Assembly: GCF_000159635.1 (NCBI RefSeq)
Contig: NZ_GG667196.1
Location: 2,368-50,241 of the forward strand
Source of the DNA: Corynebacterium lipophiloflavum DSM 44291
GTDB lineage: Bacteria > Actinomycetota > Actinomycetes > Mycobacteriales > Mycobacteriaceae
Length of the DNA stretch: 47,874 nt
Direction of reading: 5' to 3'
Below the pieces are notes generated by a model. It did not search any database, had not been told where the DNA came from, and saw nothing but the letters and a program-made list of their open reading frames with translations. The position numbers were made by a program, and so were the translations under genes. Of the stretch, positions 16,564 through 28,625 are shown piece after piece. Each line of letters begins with the position of its first letter. Position 1 is the stretch's first letter.

Positions 16564-17145
16564 GTGTCACACGCGTCGCCTAGGAACTCGCGCGCCACCC
16601 GCGCCTCATTCGACGGTCTAGCCACGGGCTCGGCCATAGCCATCGTGTGCGCTGCCCTGTTCACCGGCGCGTTGCTGTCCATCTACGTGGGGCAGATTTC
16701 GTGGCCGTTCCTCACGCTTTTCGCCCTCGGTGCGCTCGCGGCGGCAACGCTCGTGAACCCACGCGGGCTGTTCATCACGGTGGCGGTAGTCCCAATCACC
16801 TTCGTTGTCGCCGCGGTGGCAACGGGGTGGTTCATTAACTCAGGTGATTCCGGGGTGTCGCGCACGGACGTACTCGTGATCGCTTACCCGCTGCTGCAAC
16901 TCTTCCCCGTGCTCCTCGCGGCCACCCTCGGCGCAGCGCTGATTGCGTTTACCCGACTGCACCTTCTGAAGCGTTACAACCAGGCCTTGGCGCGTCGCGA
17001 GCGGGAGGAGCGCCGCCGCGTCGCGCGCAGCAACCGGCGAACCACCGACGAAGGTCGCCGCGCCCGCGAACGCACCGTCACGGTCAATGAGCTGCGCGAG
17101 ATCATGGCCCAGCGTGAAGCCGCAGGCCGTCGCCGCGGCCGCTAG
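16564..17145 (+). CDS. DUF6542-like actinobacterial membrane protein
   Basis: A 193-residue protein with four hydrophobic segments between residues about 20 and 140 and a long, highly basic C-terminal tail ([26 protein letters not shown]) ending in RRRGR. It resembles the small membrane proteins annotated DUF6542 in mycolic-acid bacteria, usually beside ispH and xseA. No catalytic motif is seen, and function is unknown. GTG at 16564 follows TAAGGT (16550-16555) by 8 nt, suggesting a leaderless start. The stop overlaps the ispH stop on the other strand. Confidence 0.72.
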   Translation: MSHASPRNSRATRASFDGLATGSAIAIVCAALFTGALLSIYVGQISWPFLTLFALGALAAATLVNPRGLFITVAVVPITFVVAAVATGWFINSGDSGVSRTDVLVIAYPLLQLFPVLLAATLGAALIAFTRLHLLKRYNQALARREREERRRVARSNRRTTDEGRRARERTVTVNELREIMAQREAAGRRRGR

Positions 17146-18095
17146 ACGCGCGAGGGTCGCAGGTCGCGCGGCAGGGAGAACGTGATGGTCTCCGTTGTCG
17201 TCGTCGCCTGTTCGATGTCGCTGTAGCCGCGATCGTCGAGGTACTCGAGCACCTCGCGCACCAGAATCTCCGGCACGGAGGCTCCCGAGGTCACGCCGAC
17301 GGTCATGACACCTTCCAGCCAGGACTCGTCGATCTCGCGGGCGAAGTCCACCAGGTAGGACGCCTTCGCACCCGCCTCAAGAGCAACCTCGACGAGGCGC
17401 TTGGAGTTCGAGGAGTTCTGCGATCCCACGACGATGACCAGGTCGCACTTTGGCGCGATCGCCTTGACTGCGACCTGGCGGTTCTGGGTGGCGTAGCAGA
17501 TGTCATCGCTCGGCGGGTTCTCCAAGTGCGGGAAGCGCTCAAAGAGCTTGTTGACGATCTCCATCGTCTCGTCCACCGACAGCGTGGTCTGCGACAACCA
17601 CACCAACTTCTGATCCGGGCCAAAGTCCGGCAGTGAAGCGACTCCGTCAAGACCGTCGACAAGGTGGGTGACCTCGGGGGCCTCACCAGCGGTGCCCTCG
17701 ACCTCTTCGTGGCCCTCGTGGCCGACCAGCAGGATCTGGTAGCCGTCTCGGGCGAAACGCTTCGCCTCGTTGTGCACCTTGGTCACAAGCGGGCAGGTGG
17801 CGTCGAGGGTGAGCAGGTTGCGCTGGATCGCCGACTCGCGCACAGCCGGGGAGATGCCGTGTGCGGAGAAGACCAGGTGTGCGCCCTCGGGCACCTCGTC
17901 GGTCTCCTCGACGAAGATCACGCCGCGCTCCTCAAGCGTTTCCACAACATATTTGTTGTGCACGATCTGCTTGCGCACGTAGACGGGGGCGCCGTACTTC
18001 TCCAAGGCCTTCTCCACGGTCTCGACGGCGCGGTCGACGCCGGCGCAGTAACCGCGCGGGGCGGCGAGAAGGACGTTTTTTCCCTGTTCACTCAT
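17142..18095 (-). CDS. ispH: 4-hydroxy-3-methylbut-2-enyl diphosphate reductase IspH
   Basis: A 317-residue iron-sulfur enzyme making IPP and DMAPP in the last step of the MEP pathway. The three cluster cysteines are present: C17 (PRGYCAGV), the one in DATCPLV and the one in [11 protein letters not shown]. The active-site histidines ([19 protein letters not shown]) and the substrate-binding SQNSSNS are also visible. Length is normal. The ATG at 18095 is preceded by TACCCT (18103-18108, 7-nt gap), so a leaderless start is likely, and upstream in-frame codons are not family sequence. It supplies precursors for the Z-prenyl transferase and the carotenoid genes in this window. Confidence 0.96.
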   Translation of the reverse strand: MSEQGKNVLLAAPRGYCAGVDRAVETVEKALEKYGAPVYVRKQIVHNKYVVETLEERGVIFVEETDEVPEGAHLVFSAHGISPAVRESAIQRNLLTLDATCPLVTKVHNEAKRFARDGYQILLVGHEGHEEVEGTAGEAPEVTHLVDGLDGVASLPDFGPDQKLVWLSQTTLSVDETMEIVNKLFERFPHLENPPSDDICYATQNRQVAVKAIAPKCDLVIVVGSQNSSNSKRLVEVALEAGAKASYLVDFAREIDESWLEGVMTVGVTSGASVPEILVREVLEYLDDRGYSDIEQATTTTETITFSLPRDLRPSRV

Positions 18096-18204
18096 GGAAC
18101 CCAGGGTATCCAAAAGAAGTCTAAAACGATAGACGGCACTAAACTGTGTAGTTTCGCACCTAGAATCCCGCGCGACCGCAACTATCAGATAGGGAGGGGG
18201 TTGG

Positions 18205-19455
18205 ATGACCCAATCGACGCAATCGAAGAGTTCGCCGGAGAACCCGTGGCCGGTGGCGCGGCTCAATTCCACGGTAAAGAAGTGGATTGAGCGCCTCGGA
18301 TGGCTGTGGGTGGAAGGCCAGCTCACCCAGATCAACGTCAAGCCGACCTGGAAGATGTCGTACCTGACGCTGCGCGATACCCAGGAGCAAGTCTCCGTGC
18401 AGCTCACTGCCGAGACCTCGCTGCTGCGCTCGCTTGCGACTCCGTTGAAGGACGGCGACCGCGTCGTCGTGTTAGGCAAGCCCAGCTTCTACGCGGGCCG
18501 CGGGTCGTTTTCGATTTACATCACCGACATCCGCCACGTCGGCGAGGGTGAGCTGCTTGCGCGGATTGAGAAGTTGCGCCAGCAGCTCGCCGCCGAGGGG
18601 CTTTTCGACGCCTCCCGGAAGCAACCGCTTCCCTACCTTCCGGCGACCGTGGGGTTGATTACGGGCAAGGGGTCCGCCGCCGAGCGCGACGTGATGTCCG
18701 TCGCGCAGTCACGCTGGCCGGCGGTGAAGTTCAGGGTGATCAACACCGCCGTGCAGGGGGCCAACGCCACCCCTGAAGTCATCGCCGCGCTTCGCCAGCT
18801 CGACGCGGACGACACCGTCGACGTCATCATCATCGCGCGCGGCGGAGGCTCCGTCGAGGACCTGCTGCCGTTTTCGGAAGAAGCGTTGCAGCGCGCCGTC
18901 GCCGCGGCGCGCACCCCGGTGGTCTCCGCGATCGGCCACGAGCCGGACAACCCCGTGCTTGACAACGTCGCTGACCTGCGCGCGGCCACCCCAACGGACG
19001 CCGCGAAGCGGGTGGTCCCGGACGCCGCGCAGGAGTTCCTCTTCGTCGACGAGGCACGCGCGAGGATGAACGCCGCGCTGCGCGGCTGGGTGGAACGCGA
19101 GCGCTCCACCATCACGGCGCTGCGCAGCCGACCCGTCCTGGCGAACCCGATGACTTCCTTGAACCAACGCCGCGACGAGGTTCAGCGCGCCGTCGCGCTG
19201 ATCCGCCGCGACGTGCGCTACCTGCTGCGCGAGGAGTCGGCGAAGGTCTCTGCGTTGCGCTCCCAGGTCTCCGCGCTCGGGCCGTCCGCCACGCTTGCGC
19301 GCGGTTACGCCGTTGTCCAGGTCCTGCCGCGCGACGGCTCCGGCCCCGAGGTCGTCACCACCATCGAGCAGTCCCCGCCCGGCTCGCAGCTGCGCATCCG
19401 CGTCGCGGACGGTTCGATCACCGCGGCCGCGATGTCGAGCTCGCCGGCCGATTAA
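18205..19455 (+). CDS. xseA: Exodeoxyribonuclease VII large subunit
   Basis: A 416-residue single-strand exonuclease large subunit. The N-terminal OB fold ([14 protein letters not shown]) binds DNA; the catalytic core has [32 protein letters not shown] and [26 protein letters not shown] motifs; and a long helical region follows (about 270-360). The transcript probably starts from TAGAAT (18161-18166), and a clear Shine-Dalgarno (AGGGAGGG) precedes the ATG. The small subunit gene follows 44 bp downstream. Confidence 0.96.
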   Translation: MTQSTQSKSSPENPWPVARLNSTVKKWIERLGWLWVEGQLTQINVKPTWKMSYLTLRDTQEQVSVQLTAETSLLRSLATPLKDGDRVVVLGKPSFYAGRGSFSIYITDIRHVGEGELLARIEKLRQQLAAEGLFDASRKQPLPYLPATVGLITGKGSAAERDVMSVAQSRWPAVKFRVINTAVQGANATPEVIAALRQLDADDTVDVIIIARGGGSVEDLLPFSEEALQRAVAAARTPVVSAIGHEPDNPVLDNVADLRAATPTDAAKRVVPDAAQEFLFVDEARARMNAALRGWVERERSTITALRSRPVLANPMTSLNQRRDEVQRAVALIRRDVRYLLREESAKVSALRSQVSALGPSATLARGYAVVQVLPRDGSGPEVVTTIEQSPPGSQLRIRVADGSITAAAMSSSPAD

Positions 19456-19499
19456 AACGCCGATTAGGACCATTGAACAACAAGGAGCACACCGTAGAC

Positions 19500-19763
19500 A
19501 TGACCACCCCCAACGCCTTTGGAACCGGCGAGGCCGGCGACAACGCCTTTCCCGACCCCGCAACCTTGACCTACGAACAGGCGCGCGACGAACTGGTCGA
19601 AACCGTCAAAATCCTCGAGCTCGGCCAGATGAGCCTCGACGAGTCATTGAAGTACTGGGAGCGCGGCGAGGCGCTGGCCAAGCGCTGCGAGCTGCTTCTC
19701 GACGGCGCCGCCACACGCGTCGAAGAGGCCATCGGGCGCACCGACAACCAGGCCGGCTCCTAG
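19500..19763 (+). CDS. xseB: Exodeoxyribonuclease VII small subunit
   Basis: An 87-residue helical protein. The segment [41 protein letters not shown] is the XseB family core, which wraps the long helices of XseA. The ATG at 19500 was chosen over a TTG at 19473; AAGGAG (19482-19487) lies 12 nt in front, a slightly long spacing. It follows xseA in one operon. Its stop overlaps the stop of the DUF4245 gene on the other strand by 4 bp. Confidence 0.93.
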   Translation: MTTPNAFGTGEAGDNAFPDPATLTYEQARDELVETVKILELGQMSLDESLKYWERGEALAKRCELLLDGAATRVEEAIGRTDNQAGS

Positions 19764-20332
19764 CCGCGCGGGATCGCTTCGGTGCCCACGGCAACCTCAA
19801 TGAGCTCGCGGAACTCATCGTCGGTGGCCGCGCCCGTGAACAGCAGGCGCGCATCCGTGATGTCGACCGCCCACACGTCACGCACGTCGTCAGCGGTGGA
19901 GCTATAGATCTGCGCCTGCGTACCACCCACCTGCTCGGTGGAGGCGAGCTCGCGCGGGTTGACGTCGATGCCCCGGACGGCGTCGTCAAGCGGCGCGGCG
20001 GTCTGGGTCATTTGGATGTACCCGCCGCCGGGGGTGACCCAGCCGATGACGGGCGCCGGGGCGCCGCCGATCATCGAGCGTCGCGCGGAGTTGGTGGTCC
20101 AGCCCGCGGGCATCTCCGGGTAGCGCACCGGGAAGTCGACGGCGCGCGACTCCAATTGGACGAAGGAGCGTGCGTCGACCTCCTGAACCGGACCCTGCTC
20201 GGGTGCGCCGGGGTTGAAGGTGCATAACCCGGTGAATCCGACCACAACCAGCATGGCGACGATGATGATCGCGACGTTGATCAACATGTCGCGTCCGTCC
20301 TGGAAAATGCGGGGTTTTTCGTTGCCTGCCAC
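19760..20332 (-). CDS. DUF4245 membrane-anchored protein
   Basis: A 190-residue protein with a short cytoplasmic N-terminus ([14 protein letters not shown]), one membrane helix (about 17-37) and an outside domain of about 150 residues. The RDM-hydrophobic opening and the [17 protein letters not shown] block are typical of the DUF4245 family; a homologue sits beside glpX in mycobacteria as I recall. Function is unknown. GTG at 20332 follows CATACT (20340-20345) by 7 nt, so translation is probably leaderless. Confidence 0.82.
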   Translation of the reverse strand: MAGNEKPRIFQDGRDMLINVAIIIVAMLVVVGFTGLCTFNPGAPEQGPVQEVDARSFVQLESRAVDFPVRYPEMPAGWTTNSARRSMIGGAPAPVIGWVTPGGGYIQMTQTAAPLDDAVRGIDVNPRELASTEQVGGTQAQIYSSTADDVRDVWAVDITDARLLFTGAATDDEFRELIEVAVGTEAIPRG

Positions 20333-20459
20333 GTGCCCAAGTATGGCACGTCCACCCGTTCACCCCCGAATTGGCAGCGTCGTGCACTGGGGGTGCCCGG
20401 AAGTGTCACAATGGGGGGGAGATCCAATCCGTAATTTGTAGCTCAGGAGGCTGCCTTCG

Positions 20460-21479
20460 ATGACTGACCAGACCGCATCGGGCAAGGTGTACCCGGACCG
20501 GAACCTTGCTCTAGAACTCGTCCGCGTGACGGAGGCAGCCGCGCTCGCCTCGGGCCGCTGGGTCGGCCGCGGGAAGAAGAACGAGGGCGACGGAGCTGCG
20601 GTCGATGCAATGCGCAAAATGATCAACTCGGTCACCATGGACGGCGTCATCGTCATCGGAGAGGGCGAGAAAGACGAAGCCCCGATGCTGTACAACGGTG
20701 AGAAGGTGGGCAACGGCGAAGGCGCACTCGTCGACCTCGCCGTGGACCCCGTCGACGGCACCCGCCTGATGGCGGAAGGTCGCCCGAACGCCATCGCGGT
20801 GATCGCCGCCGCCGAGCGCGGTTCGATGTACAACCCGAAGGACGCCTTCTACATGAACAAGATCGCCGTCGGCCCCGAGGCCGCGGGCAAGATCGACATC
20901 ACTGCCTCGGTGGCGGACAACGTGCGCGCCGTCGCGGCGGCGAAAGGCGTCAAGCCTTCCGAGGTCACCGTGGTGGTCCTCGACCGCCCCCGCCACGAAA
21001 AGCTCGTCGCTCAGATCCGCGAGGCTGGCGCGAAGGTCCGCTTCATCATGGATGGCGACGTTGCCGGCGCGATCTCCGCAGCCCAGGACACCAACTCCAT
21101 TGACTTGATGATGGGCGTCGGCGGCACCCCGGAGGGTGTTATCGCGGCGTGTGCGCTCAAATGCCTGGGCGGGGAGATCCAGGGCCAGCTAGCGCCGCAG
21201 AACGACGAGGAGCGCGAGCGCGTGCTCGCTGCCGGACACGATCTCGACCGCGTGCTGTTGATGGATGACCTCGTTTCCACTGACAACACCTACTTCGCCG
21301 CGACGGGTGTGACCAACGGCGACATGCTGCGCGGGGTGTCGTACCGCAAAAACGGCGCGACGACGCGCTCGCTGGTGATGCGAGGCTCGTCCGGGACTGT
21401 GCGCTACGTCGAGTCGATCCACCAGCTGTCCAAGCTGCAAGAGTTCTCCGTGGTCGACTACTCTGACCCCACGGAATAG
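20460..21479 (+). CDS. glpX: Class II fructose-1,6-bisphosphatase
   Basis: A 339-residue metal-dependent phosphatase that converts fructose 1,6-bisphosphate to fructose 6-phosphate, required for gluconeogenesis. It has the inositol monophosphatase-fold motifs [12 protein letters not shown] and [12 protein letters not shown], with the metal-binding acidic residues, and [18 protein letters not shown] further on. Length is normal for actinobacterial GlpX. The start ATG has AGGAGG at 20445-20450 with a 9-nt gap, a strong leadered start unlike many neighbours. fumC follows 47 bp downstream. Confidence 0.96.
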   Translation: MTDQTASGKVYPDRNLALELVRVTEAAALASGRWVGRGKKNEGDGAAVDAMRKMINSVTMDGVIVIGEGEKDEAPMLYNGEKVGNGEGALVDLAVDPVDGTRLMAEGRPNAIAVIAAAERGSMYNPKDAFYMNKIAVGPEAAGKIDITASVADNVRAVAAAKGVKPSEVTVVVLDRPRHEKLVAQIREAGAKVRFIMDGDVAGAISAAQDTNSIDLMMGVGGTPEGVIAACALKCLGGEIQGQLAPQNDEERERVLAAGHDLDRVLLMDDLVSTDNTYFAATGVTNGDMLRGVSYRKNGATTRSLVMRGSSGTVRYVESIHQLSKLQEFSVVDYSDPTE

Positions 21480-21526
21480 ATCCCGCACTAGATCACACGC
21501 ACATACACCTTAAAAGGAGCTTTTAC

Positions 21527-22927
21527 ATGGCTGATCAGCAGTACCGCATCGAACACGACACCATGGGCGAGGTCAAGGTTCCCGTGGACGCTCTGTGGCG
21601 CGCGCAGACCCAGCGCGCCGTGGAGAACTTCCCGATTTCCTTCCGCGGCTTGGAGGCGCAGCAGATCCGCGCCCTCGGTCTGCTCAAGGCCGCCTGCGCC
21701 CAGGTGAACAAGGACATGGGCAACCTGGACGCGCAGAAGGCTGATGCCATCATCGCGGCCGCGAAGGAGATCGCGGAAGGAAAGCACGACGACCAGTTCC
21801 CGATCGATGTCTTCCAGACCGGCTCCGGCACCTCCTCGAACATGAACACCAATGAGGTCATTGCGTCGATCGCCAAGGCGAACGGCGTTGAGGTCCACCC
21901 CAACGACGACGTGAACATGGGCCAGTCCTCCAACGACACTTTCCCCACCGCCACCCACATCGCCGCGACCGAGGCCGCTGTCGAGGACCTCGTCCCCGGC
22001 CTGAAGGTGCTGCACGCTTCGCTGGACACGAAGGCGAAGGAGTGGCACTCGGTTGTCAAGTCCGGCCGCACCCACCTGATGGACGCCACACCGGTCACCC
22101 TCGGCCAGGAGTTCTCCGGCTACGCGCGCCAGATCGAGCTGGGTATCCAGCGCGTCGAGGCCACCCTCGAGCGTCTCGGTGAGCTCGCGATCGGTGGTAC
22201 CGCTGTGGGCACCGGCATCAACACCCCGGCCGACTTCGGCGCCAAGGTCACCGCGGAGCTGAAATCCCTGACCGGGGTTGAGCAGCTCTCCGAGGCGAAG
22301 AACCACTTCGAGGCGCAGGCGAACCGTGACGCTCTCGTCGAGTTCTCCGGCGCGATGCGCTCGGTGGCGGTGTCGTTGTACAAGATCGCCAACGACATCC
22401 GCCTGATGGGCTCCGGCCCGCTCGCCGGCTTCGGCGAGATTCACCTGCCCGACCTGCAGCCGGGTTCCTCGATCATGCCGGGCAAGGTCAACCCCGTGCT
22501 GTGCGAGACCGCCACCCAGGTCTCCGCCCAGGTGATCGGCAACGACGCAGCAGTCGCGTTCGCGGGCACCCAGGGCCAGTTCGAGCTCAACGTGTTCATC
22601 CCCGTGATGGCCCGCAACGTGTTGGAATCGGCGCGTCTGCTGGCCAACACCGCGCGCCAGTTCGCCACCAAGCTTGTCGACGGCATCGAGCCGAATGTCG
22701 AGCGCATGCGCACCCTGGCTGAGTCGTCGCCGTCGATTGTCACGCCGTTGAACTCGGCGATCGGCTACGAAAACGCCGCCAAGGTGGCTAAGACCGCGCT
22801 CAAGGAGGGCAAGACCATCCGTGAGACGGTCATTGACCTCGGCTTCGTCGACGGTGAGAAGCTCACCGAGGAGGAGCTGGATCGCCGTCTCGATGTTTTG
22901 TCGATGGCGAACACCGACCGCAACTAG
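21527..22927 (+). CDS. fumC: Class II fumarate hydratase
   Basis: A 466-residue enzyme of the aspartase/fumarase superfamily, converting fumarate and malate in the TCA cycle. The superfamily signature [12 protein letters not shown] is near residue 320, and the substrate-binding stretches [13 protein letters not shown] and [11 protein letters not shown] are intact, as is the [18 protein letters not shown] block. AAAGGAG (21513-21519) gives a strong ribosome-binding site 7 nt from the ATG. It lies with glpX, a pairing common in actinobacteria. Confidence 0.96.
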   Translation: MADQQYRIEHDTMGEVKVPVDALWRAQTQRAVENFPISFRGLEAQQIRALGLLKAACAQVNKDMGNLDAQKADAIIAAAKEIAEGKHDDQFPIDVFQTGSGTSSNMNTNEVIASIAKANGVEVHPNDDVNMGQSSNDTFPTATHIAATEAAVEDLVPGLKVLHASLDTKAKEWHSVVKSGRTHLMDATPVTLGQEFSGYARQIELGIQRVEATLERLGELAIGGTAVGTGINTPADFGAKVTAELKSLTGVEQLSEAKNHFEAQANRDALVEFSGAMRSVAVSLYKIANDIRLMGSGPLAGFGEIHLPDLQPGSSIMPGKVNPVLCETATQVSAQVIGNDAAVAFAGTQGQFELNVFIPVMARNVLESARLLANTARQFATKLVDGIEPNVERMRTLAESSPSIVTPLNSAIGYENAAKVAKTALKEGKTIRETVIDLGFVDGEKLTEEELDRRLDVLSMANTDRN

Positions 22928-22939
22928 GGCAGGAATTTT

Positions 22940-22963
22940 GCACAGGGTGTAACATTGCACCCT

Positions 22964-22967
<4 letters not shown>
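22940..22967 (+). promoter_or_regulatory. Operator palindrome and -10 box of the TetR-MFS operon
   Basis: A perfect 10-bp inverted repeat, GCACAGGGTG (22940-22949) and CACCCTGTGC (22958-22967), with an 8-bp spacer. The spacer holds the -10 TAACAT (22950-22955), and the GTG start of the TetR gene at 22964 lies inside the right arm. A bound dimer would cover the -10 and the start, the usual TetR autorepression arrangement. There is no T-run to suggest a fumC terminator instead. Confidence 0.8.
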
Positions 22968-25610
<2,643 letters not shown>

Positions 25611-25613
25611 GCA

Positions 25614-25651
25614 CACTATTGTGTAGCGAAATCAATGGCTACGCAATAGTG
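25614..25651 (-). promoter_or_regulatory. Large inverted repeat over the acetyltransferase promoter
   Basis: Arms CACTATTGTGTAGC (25614-25627) and GCTACGCAATAGTG (25638-25651) match at 13 of 14 positions, with a 10-bp spacer. The proximal arm contains the -10 of the acetyltransferase gene. No T-run follows directly on either side, so an operator is more likely than a terminator. The regulator is unknown. Confidence 0.6.
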
Positions 25652-25663
25652 CTGTCTACTTTT

Positions 25664-26248
25664 TTAGTTGGCCTCGATAAGAGGTCCGAACTCGCCGGTT
25701 GCCTCATCAAGCGCCCAGCTGATGGTGCCGTTCTGGAACTCCTGGGTCCAGCCCATCTCGCCCGGGATCGGGGTCTCGGCCGCGGTCGGGAAACCGACGC
25801 CGCCCTCGCCCCAGTTCTCATCTGCCCAGGTCTCGCCGATCTTGCCCCAGATCGGGGCGCCACCGGTCTCTTCGTTCCAGGTGATGTAGTGGCCGTTGTC
25901 GTAGGCTGCGATCCAACCCTGCTCGGTCTCGTCAATGCTGACCGGCTCACCCCATTCGTCGCCGCCGTACTCCGGGGAGGTGAACTTGTCCATGGCCTCG
26001 GCCAGGCCAGCCGGGACCATTGCCTCGGTGCCGTCAGCGGTGGCGACCGGCACGCCGTCGGCGACCTCAGTGCCCGCAGTGGTCGCCTCGGCGGGATCCT
26101 GCGTCTCGGTCATGGTGTTGGTCTCGGTTGCGGTCTCTTCGACCGTCGTGACCGCTCCCGTGTCGCCCTCTTCGTTGGCGCAGGCGACGAGGCCCATTGA
26201 GAGGGTGGCAGCTGCAGCGACGGCGCCGATCTTGCGAGAAATATTCAT
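25664..26248 (-). CDS. Secreted lipoprotein with an LGFP-type repeat
   Basis: A 194-residue lipoprotein. The signal peptide ends in the lipobox LVAC (C23), followed by a Thr/Glu-rich linker (about 25-60). The rest holds a short helical stretch (PAGLAEAMDKF) and a Trp/Gly-rich part with VGFPTAAETPIPG, an LGFP-type repeat; such repeats occur in corynebacterial surface proteins linked to the mycolate layer. A -10 CATAAT is at 26285-26290 on this strand, and a GAAAGG element precedes the ATG at 26248. Function unknown. Confidence 0.75.
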   Translation of the reverse strand: MNISRKIGAVAAAATLSMGLVACANEEGDTGAVTTVEETATETNTMTETQDPAEATTAGTEVADGVPVATADGTEAMVPAGLAEAMDKFTSPEYGGDEWGEPVSIDETEQGWIAAYDNGHYITWNEETGGAPIWGKIGETWADENWGEGGVGFPTAAETPIPGEMGWTQEFQNGTISWALDEATGEFGPLIEAN

Positions 26249-26284
26249 GGTAAAACCTTTCCATAGAACGTTGTTTATTTTTCC

Positions 26285-26290
26285 ATTATG
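26285..26290 (-). promoter_or_regulatory. -10 box of the LGFP lipoprotein gene
   Basis: CATAAT on the minus strand, preceded by TG (extended -10), about 36 bp upstream of the ATG at 26248. It leaves an AT-rich leader with a GAAAGG ribosome-binding site. No good -35 is visible. Confidence 0.5.
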
Positions 26291-26301
26291 CAAACTTTAG
26301 G

Positions 26302-26880
26302 TTAACGGCGTCCGCGTCTCCCCCCTGTACGGGGGGACGAGCGCGAGGACCTCGGCGTCCTCCCCTTCGCCACACCGACGAAATCCTGTATTGCGTCGCT
26401 GTCCTCATCTCGCCGCCACACCAGCGCGATCTGCGTTGGATCCCCCTCGACACCGCGTACCGTGACCTGCTTTTTCGCCAGCACCTTCAGCAGCGGCTTC
26501 GGCGCGAACGCCACCCCGACATTCGCCGCAACTACGCGCAGAGCGTCACGCAGATCGCTTGTCGACGCCCCCTCCACCCAACGAAAGTTCTCAATCTCCC
26601 CGTCGAGGTCTGCCGCTGTCAGCTGCTCTGCGGACAGCGCGTAAAGCGATTCCTTCGGCACCGCCACCCCAGGCGCCTCGTCGTAGAGCACCACGACGTG
26701 GTGACGATCGTCGACTCGCGCATCGGGAAGGCGCATCAGCGCGAGGTTGCATTCGCCCTGTTCAAGCAGCGCAAAGGGGTCGTCGTGACCGATCTCACGC
26801 AGGCCGTGGTCGGTTCCCTGCCGGTAGCGCGTAAACCATTTTCCCGGTTCGGTGCCGGTGACGAAACTAAGGCGCAACAT
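26302..26880 (-). CDS. LysR-type effector-binding domain without a DNA-binding domain
   Basis: A 192-residue protein matching only the periplasmic-binding-protein-like effector domain of LysR regulators: LRLSFVTGTEPGKWFTRYR is the usual first strand and helix, LALMRLPD and GVAFAPKPLL are later conserved pieces. The N-terminal winged helix (about 60-90 residues in LysR proteins) is missing, and the DNA upstream belongs to a divergent promoter, so this is not a truncation by the window. The tail is very basic (RSSRSSPRTGGRRGRR). The ATG at 26880 follows TAGCAT (26887-26892) by 6 nt. Role unknown; it may bind a ligand or dimerise with a full-length LysR protein. Confidence 0.7.
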   Translation of the reverse strand: MLRLSFVTGTEPGKWFTRYRQGTDHGLREIGHDDPFALLEQGECNLALMRLPDARVDDRHHVVVLYDEAPGVAVPKESLYALSAEQLTAADLDGEIENFRWVEGASTSDLRDALRVVAANVGVAFAPKPLLKVLAKKQVTVRGVEGDPTQIALVWRRDEDSDAIQDFVGVAKGRTPRSSRSSPRTGGRRGRR

Positions 26881-26886
26881 GCCCAA

Positions 26887-26896
26887 ATGCTACCGT
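26887..26896. promoter_or_regulatory. Overlapping divergent -10 boxes (LysR-like / DUF5997)
   Basis: Minus-strand TAGCAT (26887-26892) and plus-strand TACCGT (26891-26896) share two base pairs. The start codons at 26880 and 26904 lie 6 and 7 nt from their boxes, so both transcripts would be leaderless. Confidence 0.6.
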
Positions 26897-26903
26897 CGAG
26901 CCC

Positions 26904-27248
26904 ATGACTGACTCGTTGACCCCCTCCGGCACCGCGATGAAGCCGGCGACCGCAGCCGCGAAGCTCGGCATCTACCTTCCCGCCACCCCGGATGAGTTCC
27001 GGGAAGGCGCAATCACCCACGCCCGCCTGCGTGAGCTTATGGCCAACCCTCCCGAGTGGCTCACCGAGCTGCGCCTCAACGGCCCCCACCCCCGGCCCGA
27101 AGTGGCGCGCAAGCTCGGGATCAGCATCACCGCCTTGAAAAAGAACGGCATGGATTCACCGCTGACCACCGAGCAGATCAGCGCCTTGCTCAAGGATCAA
27201 CCCGAGTGGCTGCGGGCCGCCCGCGCGACCCACGCCGCGGAGCGCTAG
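26904..27248 (+). CDS. DUF5997-like conserved protein
   Basis: A 114-residue protein with the opening [21 protein letters not shown], then [34 protein letters not shown], a likely helix-turn-helix, and a second PEWLRAAR near the end. It resembles the actinobacterial DUF5997 family, for which I know no function. The HTH-like part suggests nucleic acid binding, which is inference. Start at 26904 fits a leaderless transcript; the stop overlaps the glyA stop. Confidence 0.72.
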   Translation: MTDSLTPSGTAMKPATAAAKLGIYLPATPDEFREGAITHARLRELMANPPEWLTELRLNGPHPRPEVARKLGISITALKKNGMDSPLTTEQISALLKDQPEWLRAARATHAAER

Positions 27249-28537
27249 ATCATCTTCCAGCTCTCGAGCTCCGGGTAGAGCGGGAACTTTTCGGCCAACG
27301 CGTCCACGCGTGCGTGGAGCGCCTCGCGGTCGGCTGCCTCGCCCTTGATCAGGGTTTCGGCGATGATCTTGGAGACCTCCGTGAAGTCCTCGTCGCCGAA
27401 ACCGCGGGTTGCCAGCGCTGAGGTCCCGATGCGCAGGCCGGAGGTCACCTTCGGCGGGCGCGTGTCGAACGGCACGGCGTTGCGGTTGACGGTGATGCCC
27501 ACGGAGTGGAGCAGGTCCTCGGCCTGCTGGCCGTCCATGTCGGAGTTGCGCAGGTCAACGAGGACGAGGTGGACATCCGTGCCGCCGGAGACGACGTCCA
27601 CGCCGGCAGCCTTGGCGTCGTCACGCATCAGCCGCTCGGCGAGGATGCGCGCACCGTTGAGGGTGCGCTGCTGGCGGTCCTTGAAATTTTCGGTGCCCGC
27701 GATCTTGAATGCCGTTGCCTTCGCGGCGACCGCGTGCATCAGCGGGCCGCCCTGCTGACCGGGGAACACCGCGGAGTTGAGCTTCTTGTGCAGCTCAAGG
27801 TCGTTGGTCAGGATGAACCCGGAGCGCGGACCGCCGAGCGTCTTGTGCACCGTCGAGGACACGACGTGGGCGTGCGGCACAGGAGAGGGGTGCAAGCCCG
27901 CGGCGACCAGGCCCGCGAAATGCGCCATGTCGACCCACAGGTACGCGCCGACCTCATCGGCGATGGAGCGGAACTCCGCGAAGTCCTGCTGACGCGGGTA
28001 CGCAGACCAGCCGGCGATGATCACCTTCGGCTCGACCTCGCGCGCCTGCTCACGCAGCTTCGCCATGTCGATCTGGTGGGTGTCGGGCTCCACCTGGTAG
28101 GCGGCGACCTTGTAGAGGCGACCGGAGAAGTTGATCTTCATGCCGTGCGTCAGGTGTCCACCGTGTGCGAGATCGAGGCCGAGAATCGTGTCTCCGGGCT
28201 CCGCCAGCGCCATCAGCACCGCGGCGTTGGCCTGCGCACCGGAGTGGGGCTGCACGTTGGCGTACTGGGCACCAAACACCGCCTTCGCGCGGTCGCGGGC
28301 GAGGTCCTCAATGACGTCGACGTGCTCGCAACCACCGTAGTAGCGGCGGCCGGGGTAGCCTTCGGCGTACTTGTTGGTCAGCACGGAGCCCTGCGCTTGC
28401 AGCACTGCGCGCGGCACGAAGTTCTCGGACGCGATCATCTCCAGCGTGTGCCGCTGGCGACCGAGCTCGTTGACAATGGCCTCGTGAACTTCGGGGTCCA
28501 GTGAGGCGAGCTCCTGGTAACGGAGGTCTTCAGACAC
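27245..28537 (-). CDS. glyA: Serine hydroxymethyltransferase
   Basis: A 430-residue PLP enzyme converting serine and tetrahydrofolate to glycine and methylene-THF. The opening [30 protein letters not shown] and [21 protein letters not shown] are near-universal in GlyA. The PLP lysine lies in [16 protein letters not shown]. The GTG at 28537 was chosen because the family begins just before this point and AAAGGA lies upstream; a start at 28582 would add 15 residues that do not look conserved. Transcription probably comes from a -10 TATACT (complement at 28595-28600), shared with coaA. Confidence 0.96.
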   Translation of the reverse strand: MSEDLRYQELASLDPEVHEAIVNELGRQRHTLEMIASENFVPRAVLQAQGSVLTNKYAEGYPGRRYYGGCEHVDVIEDLARDRAKAVFGAQYANVQPHSGAQANAAVLMALAEPGDTILGLDLAHGGHLTHGMKINFSGRLYKVAAYQVEPDTHQIDMAKLREQAREVEPKVIIAGWSAYPRQQDFAEFRSIADEVGAYLWVDMAHFAGLVAAGLHPSPVPHAHVVSSTVHKTLGGPRSGFILTNDLELHKKLNSAVFPGQQGGPLMHAVAAKATAFKIAGTENFKDRQQRTLNGARILAERLMRDDAKAAGVDVVSGGTDVHLVLVDLRNSDMDGQQAEDLLHSVGITVNRNAVPFDTRPPKVTSGLRIGTSALATRGFGDEDFTEVSKIIAETLIKGEAADREALHARVDALAEKFPLYPELESWKMI

Positions 28538-28594
28538 GGTTTCACGGGTCCTTTCGTATCGGGGGCTGACCGCTAAGGTCATCCATTTTCAGCC

Positions 28595-28602
28595 AGTATA
28601 AG
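28595..28602. promoter_or_regulatory. Overlapping divergent -10 boxes (glyA / coaA)
   Basis: The 8-mer AGTATAAG gives a minus-strand TATACT (28595-28600) for glyA and a plus-strand TATAAG (28597-28602) for coaA, sharing TATA. The reverse complement of the same 8-mer occurs at 37297-37304. A weaker CACAAT (28613-28618) lies 7 nt before the coaA ATG and is an alternative. Confidence 0.55.
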
Positions 28603-28625
28603 CGCCAGATGCCACAATGGGTGCC

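Noticed and set aside
21511..21525. TAAAAG-GAG-CTTTTA around the fumC ribosome-binding site as a riboswitch or attenuator
   Set aside because: The stem is only six weak A/T-rich pairs and the leader is too short for a known riboswitch.
21488..22960. 490-codon frame antisense to fumC
   Set aside because: fumC is complete with its signature, and the antisense product has no recognisable features.
26319..26337. Hairpin TCCCCCC/GGGGGGA at the end of the LysR-like gene as a terminator
   Set aside because: It lies inside the coding end and has no T-run on either side; probably a result of Gly/Arg codons.
28538..28625. Glycine or THF riboswitch upstream of glyA
   Set aside because: The gap is under 90 bp and fully explained by divergent promoters; no conserved riboswitch core is visible.
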